DNA from: Gracilaria vermiculophylla | Taxonomy: Eukaryota > Rhodophyta > Florideophyceae > Gracilariales > Gracilariaceae | Length of the DNA stretch: 64,000 bases | Direction: 5' to 3' | Assembly: GCA_019155205.2 (NCBI GenBank) | Contig: JAHNZQ020003146.1 | Coordinates: 939,689 to 1,003,688, forward strand | In this document: in pieces, positions 10,008-19,136 of the stretch | Numbering within the stretch: position 1 is the stretch's first letter | Layout of the letters: every line of letters begins with the position of its first letter | Made by a program: the position numbers and the translations under genes | The notes under the pieces: generated by a model | What the model was told of the DNA's origin: nothing | The model's database searches: none | What the model saw: only the letters and a program-made list of their open reading frames with translations

Positions 10008-11399
10008 ATGCACTTGGAGCTTGTTCCGCCCTTGGGCTCCGACCTAACTGCTAACGATTTCACCAATGACTTCTTGACGCCGGCGTCGTCGCCACCACCA
10101 TCCACCCCGCCTTTGCTGCGCATGCAGCCACTAGCCAGTCCACCCTCACTTGGCCGCCGCCGTTTAGATGCCTTCCACATCATGTGCCTCATCGGCAAAG
10201 GCGGCTTCGGCAAGGTGTTCATGGTTCGCCACAAGGCCACCGCCGCCGTCTACGCCATGAAGGTCATGGAAAAGGACGCCTTGATCAATCGCAAGGCCGT
10301 TCAGGACGCGCACACTGAACGGAACATCCTGGCGCTCGTGGGCGAATACGATGCCCCTTTCATCATTCGCCTTCACGTCGCCTTCCAAACTTCCAGGAGA
10401 GTATATCTTGTGATGGACTTTGCGTCCGGCGGCGAACTCATGTTCCATTTGCGTCGGGAGGCCATGCTCAGCGAGGCGCAGGCCAAGTTCTACGCCGCCG
10501 AACTTCTGATTGCGCTTGAGACCCTGCACAAAATGCACATTATCCACAGGGACATCAAGCCAGAGAACGTTCTGCTGGACGGTGAGGGTCATCTTATTCT
10601 CACCGACTTTGGGCTTGCGAAGGAGCTTACCGACCACGGCGAGCAAACGCACTCGTGGTGCGGTTCGGAGGACTACATGGCTCCCGAAATCATCACGCGC
10701 GAAGCTTCGTGCGGAAAGGCGGCCGACTACTGGGCGTACGGCATTTTCATATACGACTGCCTCTGTGGTCAACCGCCGTTCTCACCGCTGCACGAAAAGG
10801 GAAAGCTCAGCCGCAAGCGCCTGCACGAGCGCATTGTGCGGTGCAAGTACAGGCTGCCCAAGTATCTGACCTCGGAATGCCAGTCGCTGATTCGAAAGCT
10901 GCTGACCAAGGACGTGACGAAGCGATTGACGGACCCGGAGGCGATTCGCAACCACCCGTGGTTCCGCGAGGTCAACTGGGAGGCCATTCGCACCCGTACA
11001 GCAGTGCCGCCCATCGTTCCGTCGCAGTCGTCGCCAACGGCGTGTTTCTCACCGTCGCTGACGAAGGCCGCGTGCGCGGCTCCCGTGTCGCCGCCCAACA
11101 TCTACATGGAGGCCAGAAGCTCCCCGATGGTGATTGCGAATCACTCGCAGGCAGCCGCGAGCGACAGCATGTGGCAGGGCTTTTCGTTTGTTGCGCCGGG
11201 AATGGAGGTTCATTTCGAGCTTGCTCCGGCGTTAGTTGCGGACGGCAGCGCCGGGGGTGCCGCAAGTGTGGTGCCCGCACAGGGAGTGTCGGGGGTAGCG
11301 TCGTCCGAGACGGACGTGGAAGAATCGCTTGTGGCAGAGCTGGCAGAATTTTCGATCGAGGCCGCCAGCGCTGTGGAAATTGTCGACGGTGGTGTGTGA
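10008..11399 (+). CDS. S6K: S6K-type AGC protein kinase
   Basis: 463 residues, start MHLELVPPLG (ATG 10008-10010); the upstream open frame has no ATG in good context. The kinase domain covers residues of about 56-320: Gly loop GKGGFGKV (63-70), Lys85 in YAMKV, HRDIKPEN (180-187, Asp182), DFG (200-202), and APE in YMAPE. The C-terminal tail has the hydrophobic motif WQGFSFVAP (about 389-397), which matches FLGFTYVAP of p70 S6 kinase better than Akt or PKC. In eukaryotes S6K is activated by PDK1 at the T-loop and by TORC1 at the hydrophobic motif, and promotes translation. The T-loop reads SWCGSEDYMAPE instead of TFCGTPEYLAPE, so Ser replaces Thr and the Thr-Pro is Ser-Glu. No FDIDL-like TOS motif is obvious. 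Confidence 0.85.
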   Translation: MHLELVPPLGSDLTANDFTNDFLTPASSPPPSTPPLLRMQPLASPPSLGRRRLDAFHIMCLIGKGGFGKVFMVRHKATAAVYAMKVMEKDALINRKAVQDAHTERNILALVGEYDAPFIIRLHVAFQTSRRVYLVMDFASGGELMFHLRREAMLSEAQAKFYAAELLIALETLHKMHIIHRDIKPENVLLDGEGHLILTDFGLAKELTDHGEQTHSWCGSEDYMAPEIITREASCGKAADYWAYGIFIYDCLCGQPPFSPLHEKGKLSRKRLHERIVRCKYRLPKYLTSECQSLIRKLLTKDVTKRLTDPEAIRNHPWFREVNWEAIRTRTAVPPIVPSQSSPTACFSPSLTKAACAAPVSPPNIYMEARSSPMVIANHSQAAASDSMWQGFSFVAPGMEVHFELAPALVADGSAGGAASVVPAQGVSGVASSETDVEESLVAELAEFSIEAASAVEIVDGGV

Positions 11400-11901
11400 A
11401 CGCCCGTGTAAAGACTTTTTTTATGCTTTTGGTCCGTAACGGCTGGTGTCTAATATGAGGTCAAAACAATCATCTTATCCCTAAATTTTAGTTATTTTGA
11501 TTGGATTTTTCGCCTTTTGTAGTCCGCAGAAGTTGAGCAACCTATTTTTGTAGCAAATTTCCAAGCTTCTGTTATTTCTGCTTGGTGAGTAGCAGACACA
11601 CAAGACGACCAGGTGGCTTACTGGAGATGTCCTTCGAAAGGATGTCTAATTTACTGCAGCTTGAGAAACAGGCTTCTTGTCAAAAATGTACTTTTGATTC
11701 AAAAACGTTTCTGGGGCGAGTATTAAAGGTTCAAAACCTTTAAAACATAATCACTTGCCGGCATTACACACGGGCGGACAGATACTAGTTTTGTCTGAAA
11801 TGGGGGGGGGGCTCAGTGCAAAAATCTTACACTCAACGTACATCTGGATCCACTCCCCGTCTGTCTTTGTTTGGGGGTCAAAATGAAACTGGTAGTGCTT
11901 C

Positions 11902-11974
11902 AGTACCTAGCGAGGTTTGAACTCGCGATCTCCAGATTCAAAGTCTGGCGTGATGACCACTACACCATAGGTAC
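11902..11974 (-). tRNA. tRNA-Gln (UUG anticodon)
   Basis: 73 nt, intronless. The acceptor stem GTACCTA/TAGGTAC is a perfect 7-bp pair. The anticodon arm is CCAGA-CTTTGAA-TCTGG, giving anticodon TTG. The T loop is GTTCAAACC-type with box B intact (AGTTCAAAC). The discriminator base is T, as in eukaryotic tRNA-Gln. A GTAGTGGTCATCAC D arm is present. Confidence 0.93.
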
Positions 11975-12258
11975 CGTTACTGGGGTTGTTTTCAAGGGGC
12001 AAGTTTATTGCTTTTATTAACTACAGATAACCACCAGATATTGCATTCATTCCGCGTCGGGTGCACGCGTCGCGCGCAATCGACGCAAGTAAAATCTGCT
12101 GAAATCTTGTACGCCGCACGGGCGTGAATCTTCACGGGCCTCAGCCGTCAGCCAGCCACGTCCGCGCCGTCAGCAGACCGCTTCTACCGCATCGCTACAC
12201 CGCTGCACCGCCACTGCCACACCGTTCCACTGCGCCGCACGCCGCCGTGACACCCGCC

Positions 12259-12609
12259 ATGTCGACGCCGACCACCACGCACCACGACACGCCCATCATT
12301 AACTCGCCGTCCAAGTCGCCGACGCTGCCGCCGCGCGCCGCCCCCATCCAGGCGAGCACCTGTCCGCTGCCGCACTCGCCCAAGCCGCACCTTCCGCACC
12401 AGCCGCTGCCGCCGCTGTCGCCGCTCCGTCTGCCCGACAAGCACCAGTCGCGCACCGCTCTCGAGCGTCCGCGCGCCCAGAACGAGGTGCCTGCCGTGCC
12501 GCCCCCCGCCCCCGTCGCCTTCGACGAGCCGCCGCACTTCGTGCCGCAGGGCGCCGAGGAGGACATCATGGAAGTGCTGATGGAACGTGCCAAACGTCAC
12601 TCCTTTTAA
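12259..12609 (+). CDS. Small proline-rich protein, unrecognised
   Basis: 116 residues from the ATG at 12259 (MSTPTTTHHD). Composition is dominated by Pro, Ser, His and Ala, with several SP/TP sites (NSPSKSPTLP, HSPKPH). The last 30 residues differ: FDEPPHFVPQGAEEDIMEVLMERAKRHSF looks like an amphipathic helix. I do not recognise the family. Phosphorylatable SP motifs followed by a short helix suit a disordered regulatory peptide, but that is a guess. It converges with the leucyl aminopeptidase gene (112 bp between stops). Confidence 0.55.
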   Translation: MSTPTTTHHDTPIINSPSKSPTLPPRAAPIQASTCPLPHSPKPHLPHQPLPPLSPLRLPDKHQSRTALERPRAQNEVPAVPPPAPVAFDEPPHFVPQGAEEDIMEVLMERAKRHSF

Positions 12610-12721
12610 TCCATACCGCCGTTCGCCCCTTGTATCGGTGTAGTATGTACTTTTGCTTCACGATTCGCTCCCTGTATTAGACTTTTACAAAAACAACACA
12701 AAAAAAAGGAAAAGGAAAAAC

Positions 12722-14485
12722 TCATTCAGCAGTTGCGTTTTCCACCCAGTGCGCCATGGTCTTCACGCCGAACCCCGTCGCAGCGCTCGTCTCCTTGCTC
12801 CACACAGTACCCGCAATGTCCAGATGCGCCCACTCGCACTTGTCCGTCTCCACAAACTCCTTCAGAAACAGAGCCGCCGTGATGGAGCTTCCGCCTCGGT
12901 TCGTAGAGATGTTTCTCAGGTCCGCAATCTTACTCTTGAGACCTTCGCTGTACGCGTCAACCAAAGGCATCCGCCAAAGCTGTTCCCCCGCCGCCTTGCT
13001 GCTTTCCGTAAGCTTTTCGGCAAGGCTATCCGAGGAGCACCACATTCCAGCAACATCGTTGCCAAGCGCCACAATGATAGCCCCGGTCAGCGTAGCGATA
13101 TCCACGATGCAGTCCACGTCGCCTAACTCTTGCGCGTAAACTAGTGCATCCGCGAGACATAGTCTTCCTTCAGCGTCTGTGTTGATCACTTCCACGGTCT
13201 TGTCATTCGCAGCCTTCAAAATGTCACCCGGATGAATAGCATTGTTCCCAATCATGTTTTCAACCGCGGGCATGATGAAATGAACTTCAACGCCCTCCGG
13301 TTTCAGACTGCCGATCACCTTTGCAGCGCCTACAGCCACGGCCGCACCGCCCATGTCAAACTTCATAAGCTCGATCATACTGTTGCCAACTTTCAGATTG
13401 GTGCCACCGGTATCAAAAGTGACTGCCTTTCCCACGATGCAATACTTTTTCTTAACCTCTCCTTTCGGCTTGTACGTCATGTGAATGAACTTTGGTTCAT
13501 CAGCCGACCCTCTGCCGACGCCAAGGTACAATCCCATGCCCATCTCCTGGCACGCAGAGCGTCCCATTACCTTGATTTCAAGCCCGCACTCATCGGCCAC
13601 CTGCTGCGCGGCTGCTGCCAGCGTTTCAGGTGTAAGGGTATTCGCGGGCGCATTTACAAGTTCCTTTGTTGTGATGATTCCCATGGCAATCATACGCCCC
13701 CTCTCAATGGCCTTTCGGTTTTCATCACTATCGGCAATGCCCACAAGCTCAACCGTTTCCGGCACTTTTTCGTAGTCCTTTTTCTCCTTTTTATAGCGCA
13801 CATCTACGTAAGAGGCGACGACCGCACCCTCCGCTGCGTTGGTGACGCAATCCGTGCAAGCGCCATCCACAAACACGGCAACGGACTTGCATTTCTTGAT
13901 CGACATGCCCTTCTGCATTGCGAATCGCGAAGCGCCTGCCACAGAAGAATTTCCTTTGCTCTTCTTTCCGAGGCCGTATAATGCCACCCTCCTCGTGCTG
14001 GATGCCGCCAATCGCAACACCTCCGTACTCGAACCCGCCGCGGCCTTGAACTCAGATTCGGCAACGAGGTCGCCGAGCTCCTTCACAATGGAAGGATCGA
14101 GCTTTTCGACAGACGAGGGCAAGCTGAACTCGGCATCATCATCTTCGGGGGCCCAGACCGCCAACACGAGCAAATCACCCGAGTAGGCCCCCACATCGGA
14201 GCCGATCTCGACGGAAATGCGCCCGTCGCGTGGGAATATCAACACGCTACCGTGCTTGTCGGTGTCCAGCATGCCCGGTCGGTCCTTGGATGTGGCCGTG
14301 ACCATTTTGGAGTGCGTCCGTCTCACGCGCGTAGAGTGCGATCCGTGTCGACTTGGTGGGGCTGGTCGTGATAAAAAAGATGGAGCGCGGGAAAGCGACC
14401 GGGAACTGGGGCGGGTGAAGCAGGAATGGCGAAGAGAAAGCACGGATTGCACAAAGGCGGCGGTGGTGCGCGGTCGAGCGGACAT
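12722..14485 (-). CDS. LAP: M17 leucyl aminopeptidase with N-terminal leader
   Basis: 587 residues, ATG at 14483-14485. The first 60 residues (MSARPRTTAAFVQSVLSLRH, then Ser/Arg/Pro-rich) look like a plastid or mitochondrial transit peptide; a second Met at 61 (MVTATSKD) could give a cytosolic form. The M17 catalytic domain shows GKAVTFDTGGTNLK (metal ligand Asp and the catalytic Lys), FDMGGAA (Asp ligand), and the family signature NTDAEGRL at 435-442. These enzymes are di-metal hexamers that remove N-terminal Leu and other residues, and in plants also process Cys-Gly. The more usual GGYxIK is GGTNLK here, but all ligands I can locate are kept. Confidence 0.93.
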   Translation of the reverse strand: MSARPRTTAAFVQSVLSLRHSCFTRPSSRSLSRAPSFLSRPAPPSRHGSHSTRVRRTHSKMVTATSKDRPGMLDTDKHGSVLIFPRDGRISVEIGSDVGAYSGDLLVLAVWAPEDDDAEFSLPSSVEKLDPSIVKELGDLVAESEFKAAAGSSTEVLRLAASSTRRVALYGLGKKSKGNSSVAGASRFAMQKGMSIKKCKSVAVFVDGACTDCVTNAAEGAVVASYVDVRYKKEKKDYEKVPETVELVGIADSDENRKAIERGRMIAMGIITTKELVNAPANTLTPETLAAAAQQVADECGLEIKVMGRSACQEMGMGLYLGVGRGSADEPKFIHMTYKPKGEVKKKYCIVGKAVTFDTGGTNLKVGNSMIELMKFDMGGAAVAVGAAKVIGSLKPEGVEVHFIMPAVENMIGNNAIHPGDILKAANDKTVEVINTDAEGRLCLADALVYAQELGDVDCIVDIATLTGAIIVALGNDVAGMWCSSDSLAEKLTESSKAAGEQLWRMPLVDAYSEGLKSKIADLRNISTNRGGSSITAALFLKEFVETDKCEWAHLDIAGTVWSKETSAATGFGVKTMAHWVENATAE

Positions 14486-14843
14486 TGCAGATAAGGCGTC
14501 CAGGGTTTAAGTGTTGTTGGCCCGATTGAGCACAGTCAGTAAGTGGAAGCTTTGCTGGAGCCAGGGGCACGTTTCGGATCCCGAACTCGTTGGTCGATAA
14601 GGTTACCAAACTGCCGGTGGCGATGCCAATGCTCCCCTGCTGAGATTTGGGTGATGCAAATCTCCATTCTGCTGGCATACGTGTTAAGCGAACAGTACTG
14701 TACTTGTTGTGGAAGACGAGTTTTCATGGCAGGCTTGATAATTCTCTCCTCGCCGCTGCGCGGAGCGCGCCGTTTGGTGGAGAACGTCACAGCAAAGATA
14801 CTTTAGATACCTTTGGTACCTAACAGGCTCGTTTTCGACAAAA

Positions 14844-15680
14844 ATGTTGAGTGAGGCGATATCGGCAACCCAGGACGCTCTCTTCCGCAGCCAGCTGCAA
14901 AGAGTACGACGCGCAAGCAATGTGGCTGTCTCAGACGAGGCGCAACTATCATCGCGCTTCCGCGTTCATGGGTGGCGATGGCATCATCTAGGAATCATTC
15001 GCGATCTGACGCGCCTCGAAACCAAAGCGGCCAAAAACAGACGTCAGCTCTGTCAAGTGCGAAACGAGGCCGAATCTGGCTCATTGCGTCGTCAGATGCA
15101 CGATGCCTTACAGTACATCATCCATGACAACTGGGCGCTTCACAACTTTGTTGAACACACGCTGTTCTTGCCATGGATCCAGAGCCGGGATGCGAGCGGG
15201 GTGCACGCTGATGCCGTGCATACCATCAGCAACCAGCGGAGAAGGTTGCAGCGGCATGCGTGCATGCTGGACGAACGGATTGCAGAATGGAGTGAGACCA
15301 ATAACCGCAAACCGGCAATGACGCAACAGTCTTGTGAAAACGAGCTGCAGACCATCATCAGCAACCTGCAGAGGTTGCGAAGAAATGCGGCGCTTTTGTT
15401 TGACGTGTCCGAACAAGTTTTGGTGCCACATGTCAAGTTGCACTTCTCGGAGGCGGAGCAACTGCGGTTCAACTCGAGGGTGCTGCGGGAGATTTCGCCA
15501 AAGCAAGCCCGCGTATCGTTGGTTATTTTTCGAGATGCTTTGGATTTAAAACATCCAGTTGTGGCGCACAGCGATGATGTGCTCAACTTCCATCGAGATG
15601 TTCCTGCGCCCATACGGAAAGTGGGCGTTCCTTTATGGAGGAAACGTTTTGTAGGAGATAGAATACGCTTTTTAGACTAA
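14844..15680 (+). CDS. Hemerythrin-like helical protein
   Basis: 278 residues, start MLSEAISATQ. The pattern HGWRWHHLGIIRDLTRLE (about 43-60), HDNWALHNFVEHTLFLPWI (about 93-111) and later helices with His and Glu (residues 180-205, VLVPHVKLHFSEAEQ) fits a four-helix hemerythrin/HHE fold: His pairs in the first helix, H-x3-E-x3-LP in the second, and H...E near the end. Canonical hemerythrins bind a di-iron centre that holds O2 or NO. Whether all iron ligands are present cannot be settled by eye. There is no leader or membrane segment. It diverges from LAP with a 358-bp shared upstream region that includes a GATACCTTTGGTACC inverted word near 14804-14820. Confidence 0.55.
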   Translation: MLSEAISATQDALFRSQLQRVRRASNVAVSDEAQLSSRFRVHGWRWHHLGIIRDLTRLETKAAKNRRQLCQVRNEAESGSLRRQMHDALQYIIHDNWALHNFVEHTLFLPWIQSRDASGVHADAVHTISNQRRRLQRHACMLDERIAEWSETNNRKPAMTQQSCENELQTIISNLQRLRRNAALLFDVSEQVLVPHVKLHFSEAEQLRFNSRVLREISPKQARVSLVIFRDALDLKHPVVAHSDDVLNFHRDVPAPIRKVGVPLWRKRFVGDRIRFLD

Positions 15681-15763
15681 AAGCTCTCACCCCTCAAAAA
15701 AATTGAGTAATATAAATTTCTTGGGGTTCTTCCCCGATTTCAGACGAGTCTAACGTCATACTG

Positions 15764-15836
15764 GTTCCTGTTGTGTAGTTGGTTAGCACGCAAGACTCTG
15801 AATCTTGAAGCCTGGGTTCAAGTCCCAGCAGGAACT
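15764..15836 (+). tRNA. tRNA-Gln (CUG anticodon)
   Basis: 73 nt, intronless. Acceptor stem GTTCCTG/CAGGAAC is a perfect 7 bp. The anticodon arm is CAAGA-CTCTGAA-TCTTG, anticodon CTG. Box A-like TGTAGTTGGTTAGCAC and box B GGTTCAAGTCCC are intact. The discriminator is T. Together with the UUG gene at 11.9 kb this covers both Gln codons within 4 kb. A T-rich tract follows at 15843-15850 (TTTTTTT), consistent with a Pol III terminator. Confidence 0.93.
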
Positions 15837-15842
15837 GATTGT

Positions 15843-15852
15843 ATTTTTTTCA
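15843..15852 (+). terminator. Pol III oligo-T terminator of tRNA-Gln(CUG)
   Basis: A run of T begins about 7 nt after the mature 3' end of the tRNA (ATTTTTTTC), the usual distance and form of a Pol III stop signal. Confidence 0.7.
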
Positions 15853-16082
15853 AAACCTGTGAAGCTGACGTGGCAAGGCATAGGAGCCACCTCCATTTCC
15901 GCGTTAAAGAACGTTACGTCACCCGCGGCATCTGTCTCCAAGTCGCCCGTCCTGCCGAACGGCAACTTCCGCCCACCTTGTTACGCCCTCCCCCGTGCCG
16001 CCCCATTCTAATGCTGCCCACCCGCCACTTGTTGTGGGCATTATCGCCATTCGTCGCCCACCCTCCCGACTGAGCTGTCCTC

Positions 16083-16676
16083 ATGCCGCCCGCCTTCGCC
16101 GCTCCCATCCCGCTGCCGCCCACCCGGGCTTTTACTGCCCTGGCTTTGTCCCCGCTCCGTCCTCCACGCGTGCATCGCGTGCGTCCGTCATGCATGAGTC
16201 TGACGCACGACCTTCTGTTCAAGACTCTTGAAGTCGCCGCCGCATCCCTTCTCACCGGCTCCGTTGCCGCCAAGCACGCCTCCGCCCCTACCGCGTCGGA
16301 ACCCGCCGCGCTTACCACGTTGCTGCGCAATTTCATCTCCCACTCCGAGCGCGTCGCCGCCGCCGTTGACTCGGGCACCCCATCTGCCAGGCGCTGGCAG
16401 AAGCTTGCCATCTGTCTCGCCATCGATCTTGCCGGTGCTGGCAGTCTTTCGTTCCCGTTTGTGGGCGATCTTCTGGATCTTGCCTACGCCCCGCTCTGTG
16501 CGCTCATGGTTCACGCATTGTTTGCAAACCCGCTTTTCTCGGCTGTGGCGTTTGCCGAAGAGATTTTGCCCGGCACTGACGCCTTTCCGACTGCTACCAT
16601 TGCTTGGGCGGTGGAAAACTATGAGTTCCTGTCGTCATTGAGGTCGCCTCCCTCTCCCCCGCCCTCTCAGTCATGA
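16083..16676 (+). CDS. Conserved plant/algal-type membrane protein of unknown function
   Basis: 197 residues, ATG at 16083. The first 40 residues are Pro/Arg-rich with few acids and may be an organellar leader; an internal Met at 38 (MSLTHDLL) is an alternative start. The second half is hydrophobic: LAICLAIDLAGAGSLSFPFVGDLLDLAYAP is split by Gly-Asp, then ALMVHALFANPLFSAVAFAEEILPGTD, then PTATIAWAVENYEF. I have seen the arrangement GDLxDLxxAPxxAL followed by EExLPGTDxxPTAT in uncharacterised plant and algal proteins, but cannot name a function. One to three membrane segments are likely. No neighbour hints at a pathway. Confidence 0.6.
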   Translation: MPPAFAAPIPLPPTRAFTALALSPLRPPRVHRVRPSCMSLTHDLLFKTLEVAAASLLTGSVAAKHASAPTASEPAALTTLLRNFISHSERVAAAVDSGTPSARRWQKLAICLAIDLAGAGSLSFPFVGDLLDLAYAPLCALMVHALFANPLFSAVAFAEEILPGTDAFPTATIAWAVENYEFLSSLRSPPSPPPSQS

Positions 16677-17807
16677 ACCCTTGAATGGTTGTAATGCGCT
16701 TCGCATGCGCCTCTTCGTTGAGAACCGTAAACCCAACCCCAAATTGTATCAACAGTTTGGGATAGAACAGAGTTTTGTCACTGCTTCTCTGCAAGTCAAA
16801 TTGACCATGATGCCGCACCTAGGCAAAGCGCTACTGGTCATGCAGTCGTCCCGGCCACCCTTCCAATGGCCCCACTGCATTCTGGTTGGTCCTGCTGTGA
16901 AAGTCTTCAAGCCGTCACCTGCCGCCCCACAACGCGTTAGTTCTTCTTGTACGTTGCGAAACGGATAGCCTTATTTTCTCCAATCTCGAGGGTTAGCTGT
17001 GTTCACACTTGTTTTCGGGTTGCGAAAGCTCTCGTCGTTTCGCATTGGCACTAAAAGGCTCTTGCAGAAACGTACGTAGCGTTTAAATCTTCTTAGTTGT
17101 GTCTAGCTAGAGGTGATTGAAAGGACTTGTAGTACTTGTCTTGAGCGATCTTTGAACTGGGTGGCAGAATGTGTGTCCTCTGATATGAGGCTGTGCACCA
17201 GAAATTTGGGCAAAAGAGAGACGAATTTACGCTAGCTATCGCAGTGTCGGGGTGCACGTGATGCGAGAACAACAGCAGAACCCGTCGCAAAAAGGCTACA
17301 GACTTCAGGTGTTGTTCGCTGTGATGTTGTTGTACAGTCTGAAACCGTTATAGCACTGCTGATCTCAGGCCGCCTCCAGTCAGATAAATTGGCAATCAAA
17401 TAGATTGGCAATCATCCTTTCCAACGGCCATCCTTTACTTTGCATCTCCTCCACTACTGCCTCGCGAAAAAACGAGTCTGCAAAGGCCAGCCAAGGGTGT
17501 AGCGACCGCTGGGGCATTTTGCGCGCAGGATGGCACGAGTGACATTTGTCACCCTTCAGCCCGGGAGGGGCCGTGACACATGCAGAGCGGCACAGTTGGA
17601 AGTTGGCCTTGGTGGGTTGCTGCTGCTGCCATCACGAGCCAGAGCCACCGATGTGCTGTCGCATTGCGTCATTGATCCAATTCATTCCTCCACGCTTGCA
17701 CTTACTACTCGTTCGTGACCTCTGACATAAAATGTCTGCAGCCCCCTCGTTTCGGCACGCAACAGAACAGACAGCCGTTGTTCTAGAGTCGCTGGAGTCC
17801 AGAGACA
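16677..17807. other. Intergenic region, no supported gene
   Basis: About 1.1 kb between two plus-strand genes. Nothing coding is convincing. Near 17386-17414 the phrase ATTGGCAATCA is repeated in direct orientation (AAATTGGCAATCAAATAGATTGGCAATCA). Confidence 0.45.
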
Positions 17808-18317
17808 ATGGAACTTTACTTTCAAGAACATGACATCAGTGGCGAGGATTCGGAACGTCGATCAACATCGCGCCCGTCCATAGTCCTTCGTTTCGCCTCC
17901 TCCTTGGCAACGCTGTACTCCACGAACGAAGACGGCGATGAAGAGCGTTTGAGAGAACAAGTGCGCGCAATTTTGGCAGAGCTGGCTGAAGGGGACCCGT
18001 CCGTGTCCGGCACTCCCCCGGCCTCTGAAGAAGCGATTCGGACATTACCGTATGTCAACGTCGAGAAGAACCAAAAGGGACAGCTCAGCTCTTGCCCGAT
18101 ATGCACGGATCAATTCGAACTGCACGAGGTGGCCAGAAGGTTGCCTTGCGGTCACTTATTTCACTCCGACTGTGTTACTCCATGGTTGAAGCAACACTGC
18201 ACGTGCCCCATGTGCAGACGAGAACTACCTACAGACAATCGCGAATACGAAGAGGAGAAGAAACGGCAGAGGAGACAAGCTGCCGTTTCATCCATGCAGT
18301 CGTTTATGTACAGTTGA
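17808..18317 (+). CDS. RING-H2 E3 ubiquitin ligase, RNF126/RNF181-like
   Basis: 169 residues. The RING-H2 finger covers residues of about 97-138 in the C3H2C3 order: CPIC, then CGHLFHSDC, WLKQHCTCPMC. A basic tail (EEEKKRQRRQ) follows. Upstream are an acidic helical stretch (EDGDEERLREQVRAILAELAE) and the phrase EEAIRTLPYVNV, which resembles the I..LP.v.. segment just before the RING in RNF115/126/181 and plant RING-H2 proteins. Such proteins transfer ubiquitin from an E2 bound to the RING. No zinc finger or membrane segment is seen at the N terminus. Its stop codon lies 5 bp from the stop of the convergent HAD gene. Confidence 0.85.
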   Translation: MELYFQEHDISGEDSERRSTSRPSIVLRFASSLATLYSTNEDGDEERLREQVRAILAELAEGDPSVSGTPPASEEAIRTLPYVNVEKNQKGQLSSCPICTDQFELHEVARRLPCGHLFHSDCVTPWLKQHCTCPMCRRELPTDNREYEEEKKRQRRQAAVSSMQSFMYS

Positions 18318-18322
18318 CATCA

Positions 18323-19136
18323 CTACTTGAGCCACATAGATAACGCACTGGCAAGTTTCGGGTCATTGTAATCGCTCACAGTAAAAGCGGCGCCAAACGC
18401 ACGCAATGCTTCATCAGTCTGTGTTGAACGCATCCCCACCGTCAGCAGCCCCGCGGCCGTGGCGCTGGTGGTGCCACTGGGCGAGTCTTCGAACGCAATG
18501 GCCTCGCTGGCCGACACGCCGGCGAGTTGCAGTGCGCGAAGATATGGCGCAGGGTGCGGTTTGGGGTGGTCGCACTCTTCCGCCACCACAACGCGCCCCC
18601 CAAAGTGCTCGGCGATTCCTATGGACGCCATGGTCTTTGCGCACGTTCCCTTGGGGGCGTTTGTGACGACGTACGAAACGATGTCCTGCTGGCTGCAACG
18701 CGCGAGAAGCTGCTTGAGCCCGGCTATGGGCGACACGCCGCGCGATATGACGTGCTCGTAGCGGCTTTCCTTCGTTTTCCACACGCGAGTCTGCTGTTCC
18801 AGCGATAGTTGCGGCAGAATTTGGGCCACGAGGTGTGGGTTTTGACGGCCGGACATCTCCAAGTCGTAGAACTCTCTAGTTATCGGGCTTCCGCCGTTGA
18901 AGGCGGGCACCAGGTCCAGGAGCGTGTCGCGGTAGCATTCAAAGTGAATGGAATCGCTGTTGATGCAGCTGCGGAAACGCGCATCATCGTGAGCATTGGT
19001 TAGCGCGGGAATGGGTGAGAGACTGGGGTCATGGTGGACTGGAAAGCACGTACGTTCCGTCCAAGTCGAAGAAAATGGCTGAGAGCCGTCCCTGTAGAGA
19101 CTCGGGCGGCAGGGTGGAGGGATGTTCAGTTGACAT
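18323..19136 (-). CDS. HAD-superfamily phosphatase, two exons
   Basis: 242 residues from two exons: 19136-19054 and 18968-18323, with an 85-nt intron (18969-19053; GTACGT donor, CGCAG acceptor, CTAACC branch-like word). Exon 1 starts MSTEHPSTLP and ends in IFFDLDGT, the HAD nucleophile motif; exon 2 continues CINSDSIHFECYRDTL. Later motifs are VVTNAP (motif II Thr), KPHPAPYLRAL (motif III Lys) and FEDSPSGTTSA (motif IV acids plus the S/G rule). The cap region between motif I and II is helical, as in the beta-phosphoglucomutase/phosphoglycolate phosphatase branch. Without the intron the open frame lacks the nucleophile, so the splice model is well supported. The substrate cannot be told. Confidence 0.88.

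Noticed and set aside
11902..15836. A functional link between QueG and the two tRNA-Gln genes
   Set aside because: QueG acts on tRNAs with GUN anticodons (Tyr, His, Asn, Asp); UUG and CUG are not substrates.
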